The position numbers were made by a program, and so were the translations under genes. Shown one piece after another: positions 11,664 through 24,499 of a stretch of DNA of 64,000 bases. Within the stretch, counting starts at the first letter, position 1; each line of letters starts with the position of its first letter. The notes beneath the pieces were generated by a model. It saw nothing but the letters and a program-made list of their open reading frames with translations. It did no database searches and was not told where the DNA came from. The DNA is from Polyporus tsugae (Eukaryota; Basidiomycota; Agaricomycetes; Polyporales; Polyporaceae), in contig JAHRBS010000001.1 in the NCBI GenBank assembly GCA_024305745.1, positions 744,001 through 808,000 of the forward strand, written 5' to 3'.

Positions 11664-13842
11664 ATGGAGACTTTTTTGGCCCCCAGAGACATTGAAAACC
11701 CGTCCCCCCGCCTCGTGGTATCTCTGATCTGTTTTGGAACATGGTTTTCGCTCATGTGAGTCTGTTCTTTGTCGATTCTGCAGTCGAGAAGTTTATGATC
11801 TTTGGTTGATTAGACTCAACGGTCAATCGGCCCAAGAGGCGTATACCTACTTTCGCCGCTACCCAAAAGACAGGTATGATTTGAAACCACTTGTACGTCC
11901 CATCCCATTGAAGCAGTGCTTCGTTTCGTCTCCGGCTCACCGAGTTCTCATGTAGATAGGTGCCATATGGTGAGAGTTTCCTCATATTACGCGCTCCTGC
12001 TGTTCGGGCGAGGCTTGGGTTGATGTATTCCGTGTAGCGCTGTCAACGTACTACATACGAGCTCCATGATACAAGTCAAGTAAGTTCGCATTTTGTTTGC
12101 CGCCGCCGGGATCTGATCCATATTTGCCTAGTTACTCGCTCGTTCTTCGGTACGGGTCAACCCATGCCGACATGGTCGCTGAGGTTATGCAACTTTGGTA
12201 GGTTCTTTTCTGTTGGACTCGTGTACTCCAACGCTGAAGTCAGACATTGGAAGGTCTTTTTTTGTATGTGTTTGAGGGCCCGGAGGTTCCGTTGCGAAGT
12301 TTCACCACTTCTCCCACAGATTCTCCAAGCGACAGCTGTAAATGTTTGTCCGATAACGTCGATCTCTTCCCACTAACGACTATTTTCCAGTGCATAACAT
12401 TGTTGATCTCGCACTAGTGAGCACCAGTGGCATATCCACTTGAATGTCTATGTATCTAACAACACCTTAGCTTTTTTGCTAGGAGGGTATACAAACGTAT
12501 GTCCGACTCGTCGCTTGGTTGGCTTGTGGATGGACGTCATGACAAGCTAACGCCGCACAGTTGGGCTTCGCACACTGCCCTTCATGCTCTTCGTAGTGGG
12601 TCGCCATATTCACGACCAAATGATTGTTGACCAACGTTGGCAAGGGAACTATGCTTCTCGCCGGACTGGGTGCGCATTTTCCACCTGGGGACTTGTACTG
12701 TATGTTTAAACACTCACACCCCTGACTGGTACTTGCAGTGTTCACAGGTTGTACGTTCTATTGATTTATTACGTGCACTGTGGCTCCATAGTAACCGTGT
12801 CTCCAGACTTCACGATCTACGTGTACATTGAACATGCATCGATTACATTGTGCGCGTACGCTGACGATTTGACAGATTTTTGAAAGGCACTGGTGCAAAT
12901 GCGCCTGCTGCGGTTCGCCGTCCAACATGTATCTTCAGAGCTGTACAAGAGCTAATATGGTTCATCCCAACTAGATCAATATAATCACCGTTTTGTCCAT
13001 ATCGTTCCTTTTGGACGTCGTCATAACAGTCAAGATCGTTGGTTACCTGCGGAAGAGTCGCACAGGATTCAGAAGGTGGGTGTAGTATTGAGATATACTA
13101 GAACACCTCGATTGTCGAGTTGTAGGCTGATGCGGACGGTCTCTGAGTCAGCACAGACAACATTCTCAACAAGCTGACATTGTTCTCTGTGAACACAGGT
13201 AAGTCGCACCGGACTCTTTGTGCACCGCTGTCTCAGAGACTAAATGTGTTTGCTGTCATCAGGTCTCCTAACTGGGTACTTGCGTTCTCCGCTGAACGGT
13301 ACCTGGATTGGTTCTCATCGTTCTCTTCCCTTGAACCAGAATCCTTACGCTTCTCCCAATTATACTCGTACGTTCGCTGTTCATCCTGAAGCCATCAGCC
13401 GCTGAGGTCAAGATTCGTCCGCAGATGGCTGGGCCTATGAGGACAGGCTTGGTCTGGTATCCAGTGATGACTGTGTTAGCACCCGGTGCGTGGTCCTCCG
13501 TCTTGCCTGCCCGAGATATGTTACTGATACCTGCCGTCTTACCGTGAGACAGTACACACAAGCGTCGTCCTAGCTGCGTACGTCGACTCGCGGTATGCGT
13601 GATACTTGTCGCTCACAAGCTCGGCGGCGCTGCCATCCTGTAGGGTCAATTCTCGTCGATCACTCGTCGACCGCGGTTCCGAGGGCATCGAGCTGCATAG
13701 CTTTGACCTCGACGTGTCGCCGCAGCCGGAATCTTGTTCAACGATACAGTGGGCGGATGTGGTGTGTGTGGTTTTGGTCAGCCCCCCTGCTCACTCAGAT
13801 TGCTCACGCCTGTGTCTAGGAACAAAACTGTTCTACGAGTAG
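11664..13842 (+). CDS. DUF6534-like seven-helix membrane protein, exon structure partly resolved
   Basis: Scattered exons match the order expected for the large agaricomycete DUF6534 family of seven-helix proteins of unknown function. Exon 1 (11664-11755) ends in a hydrophobic segment, and exon 2 (11814-11873) ends with EAYTYFRRYPKDR. Later pieces include YSLVLRYGSTHADMV (about 12132-12200), FFARRVYK (about 12472), then VKIVGYLRKSRTGFR (about 13030-13075), joined in frame to STDNILNKLTLFSVNTGLL (about 13150-13270). The end VNSRRSLVDRGSEGIEL (about 13647-13700) fits the family C-terminus. I could not connect every exon between 11874 and 12960 or between 13280 and 13646 in frame. The gene may contain introns I misplace, or it may be decaying. 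The stop at 13842 is the end of the last open frame. Confidence 0.5.
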
Positions 13843-13946
13843 AGCTGTTCAAGGGAACAGCTCACTGAATCTGTGATCTGCTGGCAGTGAGAAACGGCCC
13901 GGCGAGTGACAATACGTACAAAATCCAGCTCTCAGCCACTCGTCCC

Positions 13947-14000
13947 AAGTAACTTCGTTTTGGCCTACTTACCTTTCTTGCGCTATGGATCCCTCTACAA
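13947..14000 (+). repeat. Direct repeat, copy B
   Basis: Counterpart of 11065-11114. It ends in CTTGCGCTATGGATCCCTCT, so both copies place an ATG at the same point. Confidence 0.55.
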
Positions 14001-14203
14001 CCCACTCCGAGTCCCCCTTGAATGCCAGTACCGCAGCGTGCATGAGCGCTCAAGCTGCACTGCTATCTGAGGGTGCCGAGCGTCCCATGAGACGAATCGG
14101 CGAGCATCAGTTAGAGTCAACAGCCGTATCACGCCTTAAGTACTATGCACAGGTCGAAATATACCCACTGTACTCCATAACACCCATGTTTCGAGACTCG
14201 TAG
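13985..14203 (+). CDS. Short hypothetical open frame (72 codons)
   Basis: The frame begins at the ATG inside repeat copy B (MDPSTTHSESPL) and ends at TAG 14203. It has no recognised domain. Its only support is that the same start context is duplicated 2.9 kb upstream. It could be a small gene, the first exon of a relic, or chance. Confidence 0.2.
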   Translation: MDPSTTHSESPLNASTAACMSAQAALLSEGAERPMRRIGEHQLESTAVSRLKYYAQVEIYPLYSITPMFRDS

Positions 14204-14322
14204 CACCGAACTCTGCTGATGGATGGGTGAAATCGAATAAATACCACTTGACATACGCCCGAACTTCTCCCAAACCACAAGGGTATAATATGCATGTATA
14301 TTGGCGTTGTGCTGACGCCCTC

Positions 14323-17300
14323 TCATGACTTCGCTTTCTTCTGCTCCTTCAATGCAGCGATACGCTTGATGAGCAGATTGGAGGAATCAGATGGATGTTC
14401 GAAAAGCCGAAAGCGGGAACTTGAATGAACGCACCTGTTTTCTCTCCTCCTTCCGCCTCGCCATCTCTGCCGCCTTCTCCTCCTTCGACATCCCCGCCGT
14501 GCTGTGTGCCGTAGCGGCGAGCGAGGCGTCCGCTTTCCCACTATCGGACGGTGTAATGGAACGTGCGATGGATGCTGGACGAGGGCTTGCTAGTGGTGAT
14601 ACGACGCGAGGTCCCGTCGAGAGTCGCGGTTGTGGCGCGACGGGTGGTTTGGGCGCGGGTGCTGACCACGGGTCTAACACACAGCGTGTGAGCCTGCGAT
14701 AGGACTGACAGCTTCAAGATCATGCACCCTACCTGGAGAGCGTACGTTCCCGAAGCCGAAGTCGGTCGGCTCTGAAAGGGCTGGTGCAGGAGGGGCAGCC
14801 GTCTCAAATGCGCCTGCCAGAACGCACATGGTGAATATTCCTCCCTGGAAACCGAGGCACAGAGGCGAACGCACTCCAGTCATCCTCGTCCGCGTTTACG
14901 TCCATCAAATCATCATTGCCCCACGGGTTCGTGCCCGTCGACGCGTCGACGTCCGTCGCCGCCTCTTCCGCCCAGTCCGGTATGCTCGACGACGCGCTCG
15001 TGGGCAGCTTCGTCGCGCCAAGCTGCATGGCCTTGCCCTTACTGGTCGACGTGGCCCCCTGCACATTCCCCGCGTCGTTCAGCATCTTCAGCGTACCGAA
15101 GTTGCTTCCACTCAAGCCCCCTGAAGTCGAGCTCGTTGCGAGCGTGTTCCCCGTGTTCGCGGCGGGGGCGGAGGTGGGGCGGTCGATCGACGCCCCTAGG
15201 GTGGATGCGACGGTGGACTGGAGCGTGCCGGAGGCGATCTGCCTGCTCAGCGAGGAGATCGCCCAGCCTGCGAGGGCCCCCGCCGCGCCTGCGGCGCTGT
15301 TCACGAGCGCGTTGGGCGAGCTGCCGTTGAGCTGGACCTGGGGCATCTCGTTCTCCACGGTCGCGGCGGTCTCGGGCTGCGAGCAGGGTGTCAGCAAATA
15401 AGTGAGGCACTGAGGAAGGGAGAGGGAGGGGGCTTGCCATCGTAGCGGCGTGCTCTTCGAGCTTCTTGAGGAAGAGCTCCATTGCTTTGAATGCTTGGTC
15501 GCGCACGAGTCTGCACGGATACCGTTAAGCGAGGTGCAACGGAGAAGGTGACTGAAATGGCGTACTTCTCCTTGTCGAGCAGGGTGAATGACATGCTCGG
15601 GATCACCTTCGATGCGATGTCGTCGATGTCGAAACAGTCGATGGTCGCCATGAACGCCATGAGACCCGCCACGCGCGCATGCTCGAAGGGATCCTTGAGC
15701 GCCCGGGCGAACGCGGGGACGAGAACCTTGCGCTTCGTGTTGTAGCCTAATGACGGGCCCAGTCGGCCGATGAGGATGCAGGTGTTGGTACGGATGGACG
15801 CTTCGGGGTCTGCTTGCATCCGGGCGAGGTGGCGGAGGAGGTCGTTGTTCATGATTCGCTCGTTAAACTGGGCAGGAAGTGAGTATGCGGAGCGTTTTAT
15901 TGGCGGGACAGCGTACTTTGTCTGAAAGGAGGATGATCGCCTTGATTGTCGCCTCACGGATGACAGCGACGGTGTCCCCGAAGCCTGTTTGCTACCCAAC
16001 CAATTAACAGTCAATCGGTTATGCGGCACGCGTTATAGGGCACTTTACAAGGTTCGGCCAGATCTTGTCGCTGACGGTCTTCTTGTCGAGTTTGTCAGAA
16101 TACTCGGACAAATGGTCAAGCAAAGCCATCCGTATGCCTCGATCGGCGCTCGCAAACAGCTTCACCAGGTGGGTCAGAATCACTGTAGGGTAGTCATCCG
16201 GTGGTATATTCTTTCCGAATTGCAGAACTAGGGGCACGATATTTGCCGCAGACGCGCCACCAAACTCGAGCGCAGAGATGAGGGCGGGGAGGACCTTGTA
16301 CGACGCGAATTCCGTGGGGAACGAAGACGCTGACTCCTTAAGTGACCTAGCGAAAGAAGTACGTTCAGCGCAGACCATTACCGCGCCGGTAAGTGTACTG
16401 ACTTGAGGAGAGTTGCCTTCTCCGATTCGCTTGCTAAGTTGAAGTTATCCAAGCCGGCGCAGACGATCACAAGTCGGTTGGTGGAGAAGAAACCTGAGCC
16501 TTCCCCTGCCGTTTGTGACATGCCTAGCTCGAGGAAGTGGGCAGGTGATAGCCGGGCTTTCGGATTGGGATTCAGCAGCTTCTTATACGACGGGAAGATG
16601 GAAGTCGGGATGGCACCGCGCGATGCAGCCGTTGGGGGAGAATGTGGAGGCTGAGCTGTCGCAGGTAATGCCTGGTTGGGATTGAATGCGAAGTGAATCA
16701 GGAGTCCCAGCCCGTACGCGTCCGGTGCAGACGTAGGCAATCTAGCGAATGGATCAGCACACATGAAAGGCTCTGGAGTCAAGTAATTACTCTTTCAGGG
16801 ATGAGTAGCCTCCTTTCTTGACCTCCGGTGAAGAGTACGTTGATGCATCGGGGACCATTCCACCGAGACTCTGAAGAGGAAATATATTCATCGTCATTCG
16901 GAGGCTGGCGTGATTGTACATACAACAACGTACGTAGAGAACGGCAGCATCATCCTTGGGGTTGCTCAAAACATCAAATCCTCCTAGCTTCCACTCCCCG
17001 GAAGCCGAAATGAAGACAGAATCCACGCGGACGTTACCGTGGGTAGAAGACGCGGAGTCGTTCAGGAATGCCAAGGCAACCTGGAGAGCATGTAAGTGGG
17101 TGAAGTCTAGATGTCGGGCGGGAGTGCGACGTACAGATACACGGTGAAGACCCCAGACCAACCACCCCTCTCTTTCTTGAGCACTCTTCGACTGCCATTC
17201 TGTGATGGCAGGTCCTAATGGTCGGACTCGCTCCGTCATGATGTGGATAGTTGTATCAGTCTCGACAACCTCCATGAGTTTAAGGACATCCGGATGTCGA

Positions 17301-17608
17301 ATTGTTCTGAGCTTGCGAAGGGCATTCTTGGCGAGTGGTAGGAGGTTCTTTTTGGCAGGCGTGTTGGCTTCAAACTCAAATAGAGACACAGGGGAGCCAT
17401 CGTCCTGACGCAATCAAGCGTATAAATATCAAGAGAAGACGACACGACGCAAGAAATACTGTACCTTCTTCGTCCCATCGTAGAGCGACCATATTGTCCT
17501 GTTCTCGAAGGATGCGACCTTGGGACCGAGGGAGAAGGGTAAGTTAAGCCCAGATTTTTGCACTAGGGACGAAACAGCGGCAGATCCAAGGGTCCTGAGA
17601 TAGTCCAT
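14323..17608 (-). CDS. SCYL1/Cex1-type pseudokinase with HEAT repeats
   Basis: SCY1-like proteins act in COPI-dependent Golgi traffic and in nuclear tRNA export. Thirteen exons join in frame to 861 residues: 17608-17465, 17404-17141, 17080-16934, 16870-16791, 16741-16403, 16346-16049, 15991-15917, 15867-15566, 15510-15438, 15376-14875, 14813-14733, 14673-14435, 14364-14323. The N-terminal kinase-like domain (about 1-280) includes LRTIRHPDVLKLMEVVET, but the catalytic HRD is replaced by HGN and DFG by GGFD, so it should be catalytically dead. HEAT repeats follow (about 330-570), with TGFGDTVAVIREATIKAI and the SCYL signature FARALKDPFEHARVAGLMAF. The C-terminus is disordered, with DDWSAFE and a basic coiled coil (EEKAAEMARRKEERKQ). 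The intron after exon 9 uses a GC donor (ATG|GCAAGC). It is transcribed divergently from the gene at 17831. Confidence 0.93.
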
Positions 17609-17830
17609 GCTGGCAGAGGAAGACCCAGGAGGACATAAGAGATGGTGAAGGACTCGGACGAAGCTAGGAGGCGCCTATACGTGGAGGAAGGCGCATGATG
17701 GGCGTCTACTACCGCGTGTGGCGAACGCCGCGGCGGCGGCTAACGCCCGTTCGCTTTTGTTTTCCCCCTGCTCATCGTCAACCGTGTTCTGCTCCGTCTT
17801 TTCGACGTCGCGCACGTCGTCGGGGTCGAC
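17609..17830. promoter_or_regulatory. Divergent promoter region
   Basis: The start codons of the SCYL1-type gene (minus) and the long Ser/Pro-rich gene (plus) are 222 bp apart. The core promoters of both must lie here. No clear TATA box is seen. Confidence 0.45.
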
Positions 17831-20800
17831 ATGGACGCGTCTCCGCCATTCTCGATTCCCCGCCTTCGCTTGCCGAGATACTCTCCACAGCACAAGGACC
17901 AGGCCCTCACCCCGGTTGGCCCATCTCATAACCCCGACTTCCTTCATACGGACGATGACGACGAGGATGCGGAGTCCACGCCACGCATGTCCGCATCTGT
18001 GATACCGGAAAAGCAGTCTCCACGCACGATAGCGTCGCCTGGGCTACCCGTGGACAACCCAACTTCGCGTCTTCGTGCCCTCCTTGCTCGCATTCCAAAC
18101 TCGCCTGATGGAGCTACGCCTCATGTTTCGTCTTCTCGACCTCCATTCGCGCTTTCATCCACATCGGAGCCCGAGTCCGATTTCGAACCACCGCAGTCGA
18201 TAGCGACCACATCCAGCATCGCGCGGGAGAGCTTGAAGGAGCTCTTCTCGCATGCACTGCGCGAGCCTGGGAACACGCCGCGGAAGGTTGGGCGACCCCG
18301 GAGGAATAGCGTTGATGCCAGCGAGGTTGAGGCGAGCATGAGCGTGGAGGAGGAGCGCGCGAAGTACAAGGCGAAACGACTTAGTTACAGCGACGAGGAA
18401 GCAGAGAAGTCCAGTGAGTACATATGGAAGAACTCGCTCCCTCGCATGCCTAACTTGAACCTTTAGAACGCACTGAACCTTCTGGGCGGTCGGCGCGCTC
18501 TTCAGCCGCCTCTACTTTCGATTCCCTACGACAACGACTGAACAATTCGGCGTCAGTCATGCCCTCTCTATCCCAAGACCGTACGTCCACACCACGTCTC
18601 GACACTTTATTGTCCACCAATCTCCCTCACAGAAATGGTCATGGACATATCTATGCCCCCTCCGAACTCGAGCACCGATACCGCCATGGTAGCAGGCGTT
18701 CCTATCGACCAGTCCTCCGAAACACCACCTCGCGCCACGAGCACGCCCATGCGGACTTTTCAAATGTCGGCGAACCTCAACACGCACTCCAGTGAGTTCT
18801 TACTTATGATCTGATCTGTGGTTGGAAGAAGGCGGGCAAGCCACCGCCACATGTCTCCCCAGAGCGCGTCCGGCTGGCCGTCCCTCTACGCGTAATATGC
18901 AGACTGCTGACTTGTCGTCCCAGACCTTCTGGATCAGGATTCCGAGATGCAGCACGCGTTGCAAGGGATGGATAGCTACGAAAGCGGACCTATCCCTACA
19001 CACAGGCGCAGTACGCCTTCGCTCAAGGAGTCGGCCGGCCCAACGCCACGACCACAAAGCCGTGGAACTTCGGCCGCCCGACCATTATCCTGGAATTCCC
19101 ATTCGAGATCTCATTCTGCGCATAACCTTCCCCAGCCTCCAATTCCGCGTCGCGGTAGCGAAGATTTTGACGCGTCCTGTACGTATCTCCCTGTCATTTT
19201 TCGCGACATCCCTGACCCTGTCGTCCAGCCTCCCGGGCGAGTTCTTCCATGTCGATTGCTGACTGTGAGTTAGGAGCATTAATCATGCCAACGTATTCTC
19301 ACTTTCTTTTTAAAACAGACAAGGAGAGAGGAACTGAAACCGTGCGCGAACGGCTGCATGATCGCGAACGTGGCTGGAATTCTCCAGCGCCCAAGTTGCC
19401 CAAATCCCCCGCCGACCCGGGGAAGCATGACCTCACTCATCGCCACTCCTGGGGTTCACTTAACAACGGGCATACCACCCCTGGGCATCGATTAACTCGG
19501 AAGGGCAGCGCTGCATCACTGGCGAGCATCTCAAGTACAGATGATGCAGGGGCATCGCGGCCGTCTTCTCGCGCAAGTTCTGTGGCATCGCGGACGGACT
19601 GTGAGTCACCATTATGTTGATCAAAGGCGCCGTTTTGACTGAAATGATAATGATGCAGACAAAGAGCGCATGAAGGAATTCGGGCAGGAACGCAGCAAGG
19701 AGCGAGAACGAGAATGGAACCGACCACATCCAAAGCTCTCCCGTTCGTCATCAAGTCTCGATTTCAACAAGAGTGAACGTGTCCGAACCATCAGCACGCC
19801 CTCACGCCCGGACTCTGCGGCTTCCTATCTTTCCCCGACAACACATACACCCTTGCACAGGCATGGGTCTTCTAATTCGCTGTCCAGTTCGAGACCAGGG
19901 TCCCCTGCGGGCTCCGTATCTGCTCGTGATGTCGAGAAGGAGATTGAACACGAATTCGGACACCAGCGGGAACGCAACTGGAACTCACCTCGCCCCGACT
20001 GGAATAACTCATTACATCCCCACAGGCGACCACTTTCCCCCTTGCCACGGTCACGACCGGGTTCACCAGTGAACGTCTCTCCACCCAAGTCTGCTACGAT
20101 GCCGCGTAGCCGTTCAAACAGCACTACTCACGGAACCAGCCTCGGTGTACCATCCCTAACGCCACGGAGCAAGTCTCCCGTGGGGGACCGGCATCCGCGT
20201 CCGAGGTCGCCGATGCCCCATGCGTCCACGGAAAAGTCGTCATCGTCGCGCCCAAAATCGCCAGCGCTGCCCATGCGTTCACCAGAAAAGAACAGCCATT
20301 CTCAATCGGGCTTTCGTTCTAGGTTCGGTTGGTCGTTCCCTCAGCACAAGGTAGAACTTCCACCGCTGGAGCTCGACCAGGACTCGCCTCAGAAAGCCCC
20401 ACCACGGCCGTCCAGTCGAGCATCGCTCTCGACCGCCGCTTCCACCCCGAGTCACATCCCTGTCCGCTCCCCTAAGAAGAACGGACATGGCTCGACTTTG
20501 TCTGTCGCCGACTCGTCCGACAGAAAGAGAAGCCACAGGAGAAGCGTGACTGAGTTCACCGAAGCTATCGGCGCTCTGCCGCCTCGCATAGAGGTCAGCA
20601 GCGACGACGTCAGTGACGAACTTCCTCCAGTGCCCATCGTGAACGGTAACGACGACTTGTCTTATGGTAAGTGACCTACTGGGGGTCTGGTAAGAAGTAG
20701 CGCTCATGCCATAATGTTTCAGCGAGCGAGGATGAGTCTCAAGTCGCCACGAGCACGCCCACTGCGAAACCCATGTCACTACCACCTCCGGAAATAACGA

Positions 20801-22770
20801 CGACGCCTGCGATCGAGCCTCCTGCCTACCTCCTTAACGGACACACGTCACCAGCGCAGAATGCGCAGGCGCGACCGGAGTCTCCTCTCGTGTCACCCCC
20901 TCTCACGCCGCCCGATGCAGATTCCCAGCCCATGTTCAACCTGCAGACACCTCCACGACGACCGCAGTTCCATACACCCAAACAGGAGTTCGAGACTCCT
21001 CCCCCGCCTCGCGGCATGCCCGATCTTCCTGAGCCTCCTTCGTCTGAGGACGAATCCGAGGAAGACCATACCCCGCTGATGCAAAGCCAGGACCTTACCG
21101 CCATGAAGACGCCCCGTCCGCCAGGCGCATGGATGTTGACGCCCGCACCATCTCGACAATTCATCAGAGAGCCAAACGAGCTAGAGCGCCCAGATTCCGG
21201 TCCACCGGAAGCAAACTCATCGACCGATAGCGGGCTGGCGACCCCACCCTCGACACTCTCGCGGGCGGCCACGCTTCCCCTCCAGACCCCTGCGCCCCCC
21301 GGCGGCTGGATGGCTACTCCGGCTCCGGCTCCGGCAACTGCATCCCGGCGACGAGGGAGCCTCTTGAAGGTTCGCTTTGATTTGGAATCTGAGACAGCGT
21401 CTGAGGGTGCTGTTGAACGGCCGTCCGCTGATGAGAGCTCCGAGTCGAGGGCTGTGGAAGCAGGACCCCACAACGCGGACGCGTCTGGGCAGGCACTCAA
21501 CGGGGAATCGGGTGATGCGGCAGCCCTATCGGCGTCCAGCATCCTCCCTGAGTCGTCGGTTGAGCCCCCGCCTACACCCCCCTCTCTGCGCGATCGAATC
21601 CGCAAGAAGTCTCCGAGCATCCGAGTGCTGGATGCGTATGGGCGCGAGCAGGTTGAGACGGAGCAGGCGCAGGACGTTCCTTCTGAGGTGCAGCATGAGG
21701 GTGCTCTAGTTCGCGTCGAGGATCCTTCGGCGAACACTCGTCAGCCACCTCCCTCATCCCCACCTACCCCGCGCAGGAATGGTCGGTTACCTTCATCTAG
21801 TACTCCTCGTAGCAGGAGTGCCGTACGGGTCGTTGACGCGATGGGCCGGGAGATCGAGGAGGAGGACTCACTACCGTTGGTCGATGAAGAGTCCATCCTG
21901 AGCACAACGCCCCTGTCTCACAATGAGGCGCTGGGCCGGATGCGCAGCACGCTGTCAAGCATGAAGCAGGAGCTGAGCGATACTGAGAGGTATGCGGCCG
22001 TGCGCGTGAGCGAGAAGGTATTTTGTCTGATTACCCTTCCTAGGTCGAGCGACAAGGCCGTTTTTGACCAACGCATGTATGCTGCTTTGCAGGAGCAATG
22101 CCGCACCGCGCAGCTCGCCCGGAGCAAACTCTCCAAGTCGCTCCAGGTGGCGCAGAGCGCGGAGGGTGAGTCCAAGAACAGGCATGCAAACCACCCACCG
22201 TTCCGCGGCAAAATTGGCAATGGGACAAGCACTCTGCTGGTGAGTCCCTGCGTCCTTGTGGCGTTGTGGGTGCATCGCGGACGCAATTCTGAGAATCATT
22301 ATGATCTACGCAGCCCATTGGCGATGCTGATGCACGTCTCACTCGAAACATCTTCACTTGGCGATTCGTCGCCTGCTTCGTTATTGTGCAGCTGCTTTTG
22401 CTGGCGATCATGTATCGGTATGTTCCGGTGGGCTGTGCCAGTTTGCCTGTCGGGGTTTGCTGAGATTGCTTCCGCTAGATACGCTCTCGTTCAAGCGAGG
22501 AAAGTCTTCCTGACGACGTATTACGACTCGTTCTACCCGGAACTATACATCTACCTCCTCAAACCCGATACCACCAATCCCTCGATACCCCCATGCCCTT
22601 CATGGTCGATATTTTCCATCTTCAGCGGCTTCCAGCGCGCCGGTTGGAAAGGCGTGGTCGCTGACGCATGGCAGAGCGCGAGCTGCGCCTTCTCATCCTA
22701 CTTCCAGTCGACGTGGGTCGGCTGGCACTATACACAGTACACGGTCACGCATCCCTGGCCGCCAACATGA
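17831..22770 (+). CDS. Long Ser/Pro-rich protein with ERxWNxPxP repeats and a C-terminal membrane helix
   Basis: I do not recognise a named family. Exons 17831-18413, 18467-18580, 18633-18791, 18924-19178, 19229-19264, 19319-19600, 19659-20666, 20723-21989, 22044 to about 22146, 22314-22417 and 22479-22770 give about 1400 residues. Most of the chain is disordered, with SP/TP and RS/RP pairs. Three related segments end in WNSPAPKLP, WNRPHPKLS and WNSPRPDWN, each preceded by a charged ER-rich helix. Exons 6 and 7 both open with YKER after phase-1 introns, which suggests exon duplication. Near the end, LGRMRSTLSSMKQELSDTE and the next exon form a coiled coil. Then FVACFVIVQLLLLAIMYR is one clear membrane helix, followed by about 95 residues. 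The join between 22146 and 22314 is inferred from frame only; the GTGAGT at 22166 is an alternative donor that I could not fit. Confidence 0.8.
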
Positions 22771-24499
22771 CACGAACGGCACCGCTTCACGGAACTATTT
22801 AATCTTCACTATGTTAGTTGCCGATGCACGCATTCTAAGTTACAGCATCTTTTATGTTGGTTCCTGACTTATCATGTTATCATGTTGTATACGCCTTCTT
22901 GTATTGACGAACACCCTGGTGGCGCGCTGCAGATTTATATGTAGACGCATCATTTAGGGATGCCCGGCACCGCTCTCGGTCTCACGTCGCACGTAACAGA
23001 CAAGTTACGCTCATCCCCCCGCTGGAGCTGCCCGTACCGCCATTATGATGAGCAGAGTGTTGTGTGCACAGTTTGATGATGGGTGGTTTCGGCTTTTTTG
23101 TTTACCTGTGCACTTCAAGCTATTACGCGATTACTAGTCAACGACTGAGACTAGTAGTAGGGGGGGGCGTTGCCAGTGGTTCAGATATTCATGTTTCATA
23201 TCTGCCACGACCAGACGCGTTGCATCCCAGAACGCCAGAGCGGGCGGTGAGACCGGTGAGGCTTGCAAATCTTCCTGAGAGCTTCAAGTTGATCTCCCCC
23301 GTCTCCTGGGGTGACAAGTTGTAAAATCAGCCCAAGAATGCATATCATTAGCACCAGCGACATGATGTTCCTCTCCGTTCAACGTTCAAACGTTCCATCT
23401 CGACCTGTCTCACCGTGACCCACTCGATCGCCGTCGCTTATCAGTCGTACACCTGACGCGAATACGGTATATTATCGTAAAATTGAGACGTCGGGGGCGT
23501 TGAGCCTCGAGAGTCTTCCACGTTTCGAAGAATTAATCCGGTGGGCGGCCCGCCTCTCTGGACCCGAGAGACCCGAGAAGAAGTTGACTACGCACCCGAC
23601 CGTGTCGTAGTCTTGGCTTCACGGCTTCACGGCTTCACGTCAGATGAGGTGCGTTCAAACGCCGAGGATAAGCCCAAGCTTTCTGAAGGAAGCATATGTA
23701 TTCGCCCAGCTGCCATGCGTGCATCTCGGTGAGTGCATCCGGAGTTAGGGTCGCGTTGTGGCGTTTGTATCGCCCTGACTTTAAATTGCATTCACGGTCT
23801 TAGATTCTGAGTCACTGGTGGAGGGGATTTAGGTAAGTAAGTGCGTATGCGGGTCCTGTCACCAACCAGGGACTGAGGATTTTTCGACTGCGCTTTTGCG
23901 CCACAATGGTGAGTTAACAATTGTGGGAACGCAGGATGAAGGATTGTGTCTGATCTGGCCATATGTGCGGCTATCGGGCCCACGAACTCAGCAACTCGTC
24001 AAACTGGACAGACACACAGCGAAACTGCGACAAAACCACACGAGAACCACACGACGCACCAGGAAGCCATCGGGGCGGCGGATCTGTGTGGCAGGGTCGG
24101 CGTCGCTCACGGCCTCGAGCATGCCGCGCCGGAGGGAAAGTGGCCCTGCTCAGCTGCGTCCGTCTCTCGCATCGTCATCGCGACAGCGTCACCACAGAGC
24201 AACCCTCGGCTTTCGCACACCATCAGAACATCCCTGCTTCCTTTCTTTTATCGTCATCACGTTGCCGACTGAAATGAAACCTTTACGAAACAGGGAGATT
24301 GTCGAGCCGCGACGAGGCGAAACTCGACCGGCAGTGTCTCACAGAATGCACGTTATATGTACCCCGCGACAGAAGAACCATGGCCTCCTTCCTCTCCTTC
24401 TATTCCCCTTCCTCTGCGACGCGTACCTGTTCTTTCCCCACCTATTCGACGATCGTCTCAGCTCTGTATCCCTCCACGCGAGGACGAAGGTAGCCGACC
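22771..24499. other. Intergenic, no supported gene
   Basis: It contains a G run near 23160, a small 8-bp tandem repeat (23615-23638) and Arg/Thr-rich open frames at 23896-24657 that overlap in several frames and show no motif. It should include the promoter of the gene at 24500. Confidence 0.55.
23615..23638 (+). repeat. 8-bp tandem repeat, three copies
   Basis: GGCTTCAC is repeated three times head to tail in non-coding DNA. Confidence 0.85.
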
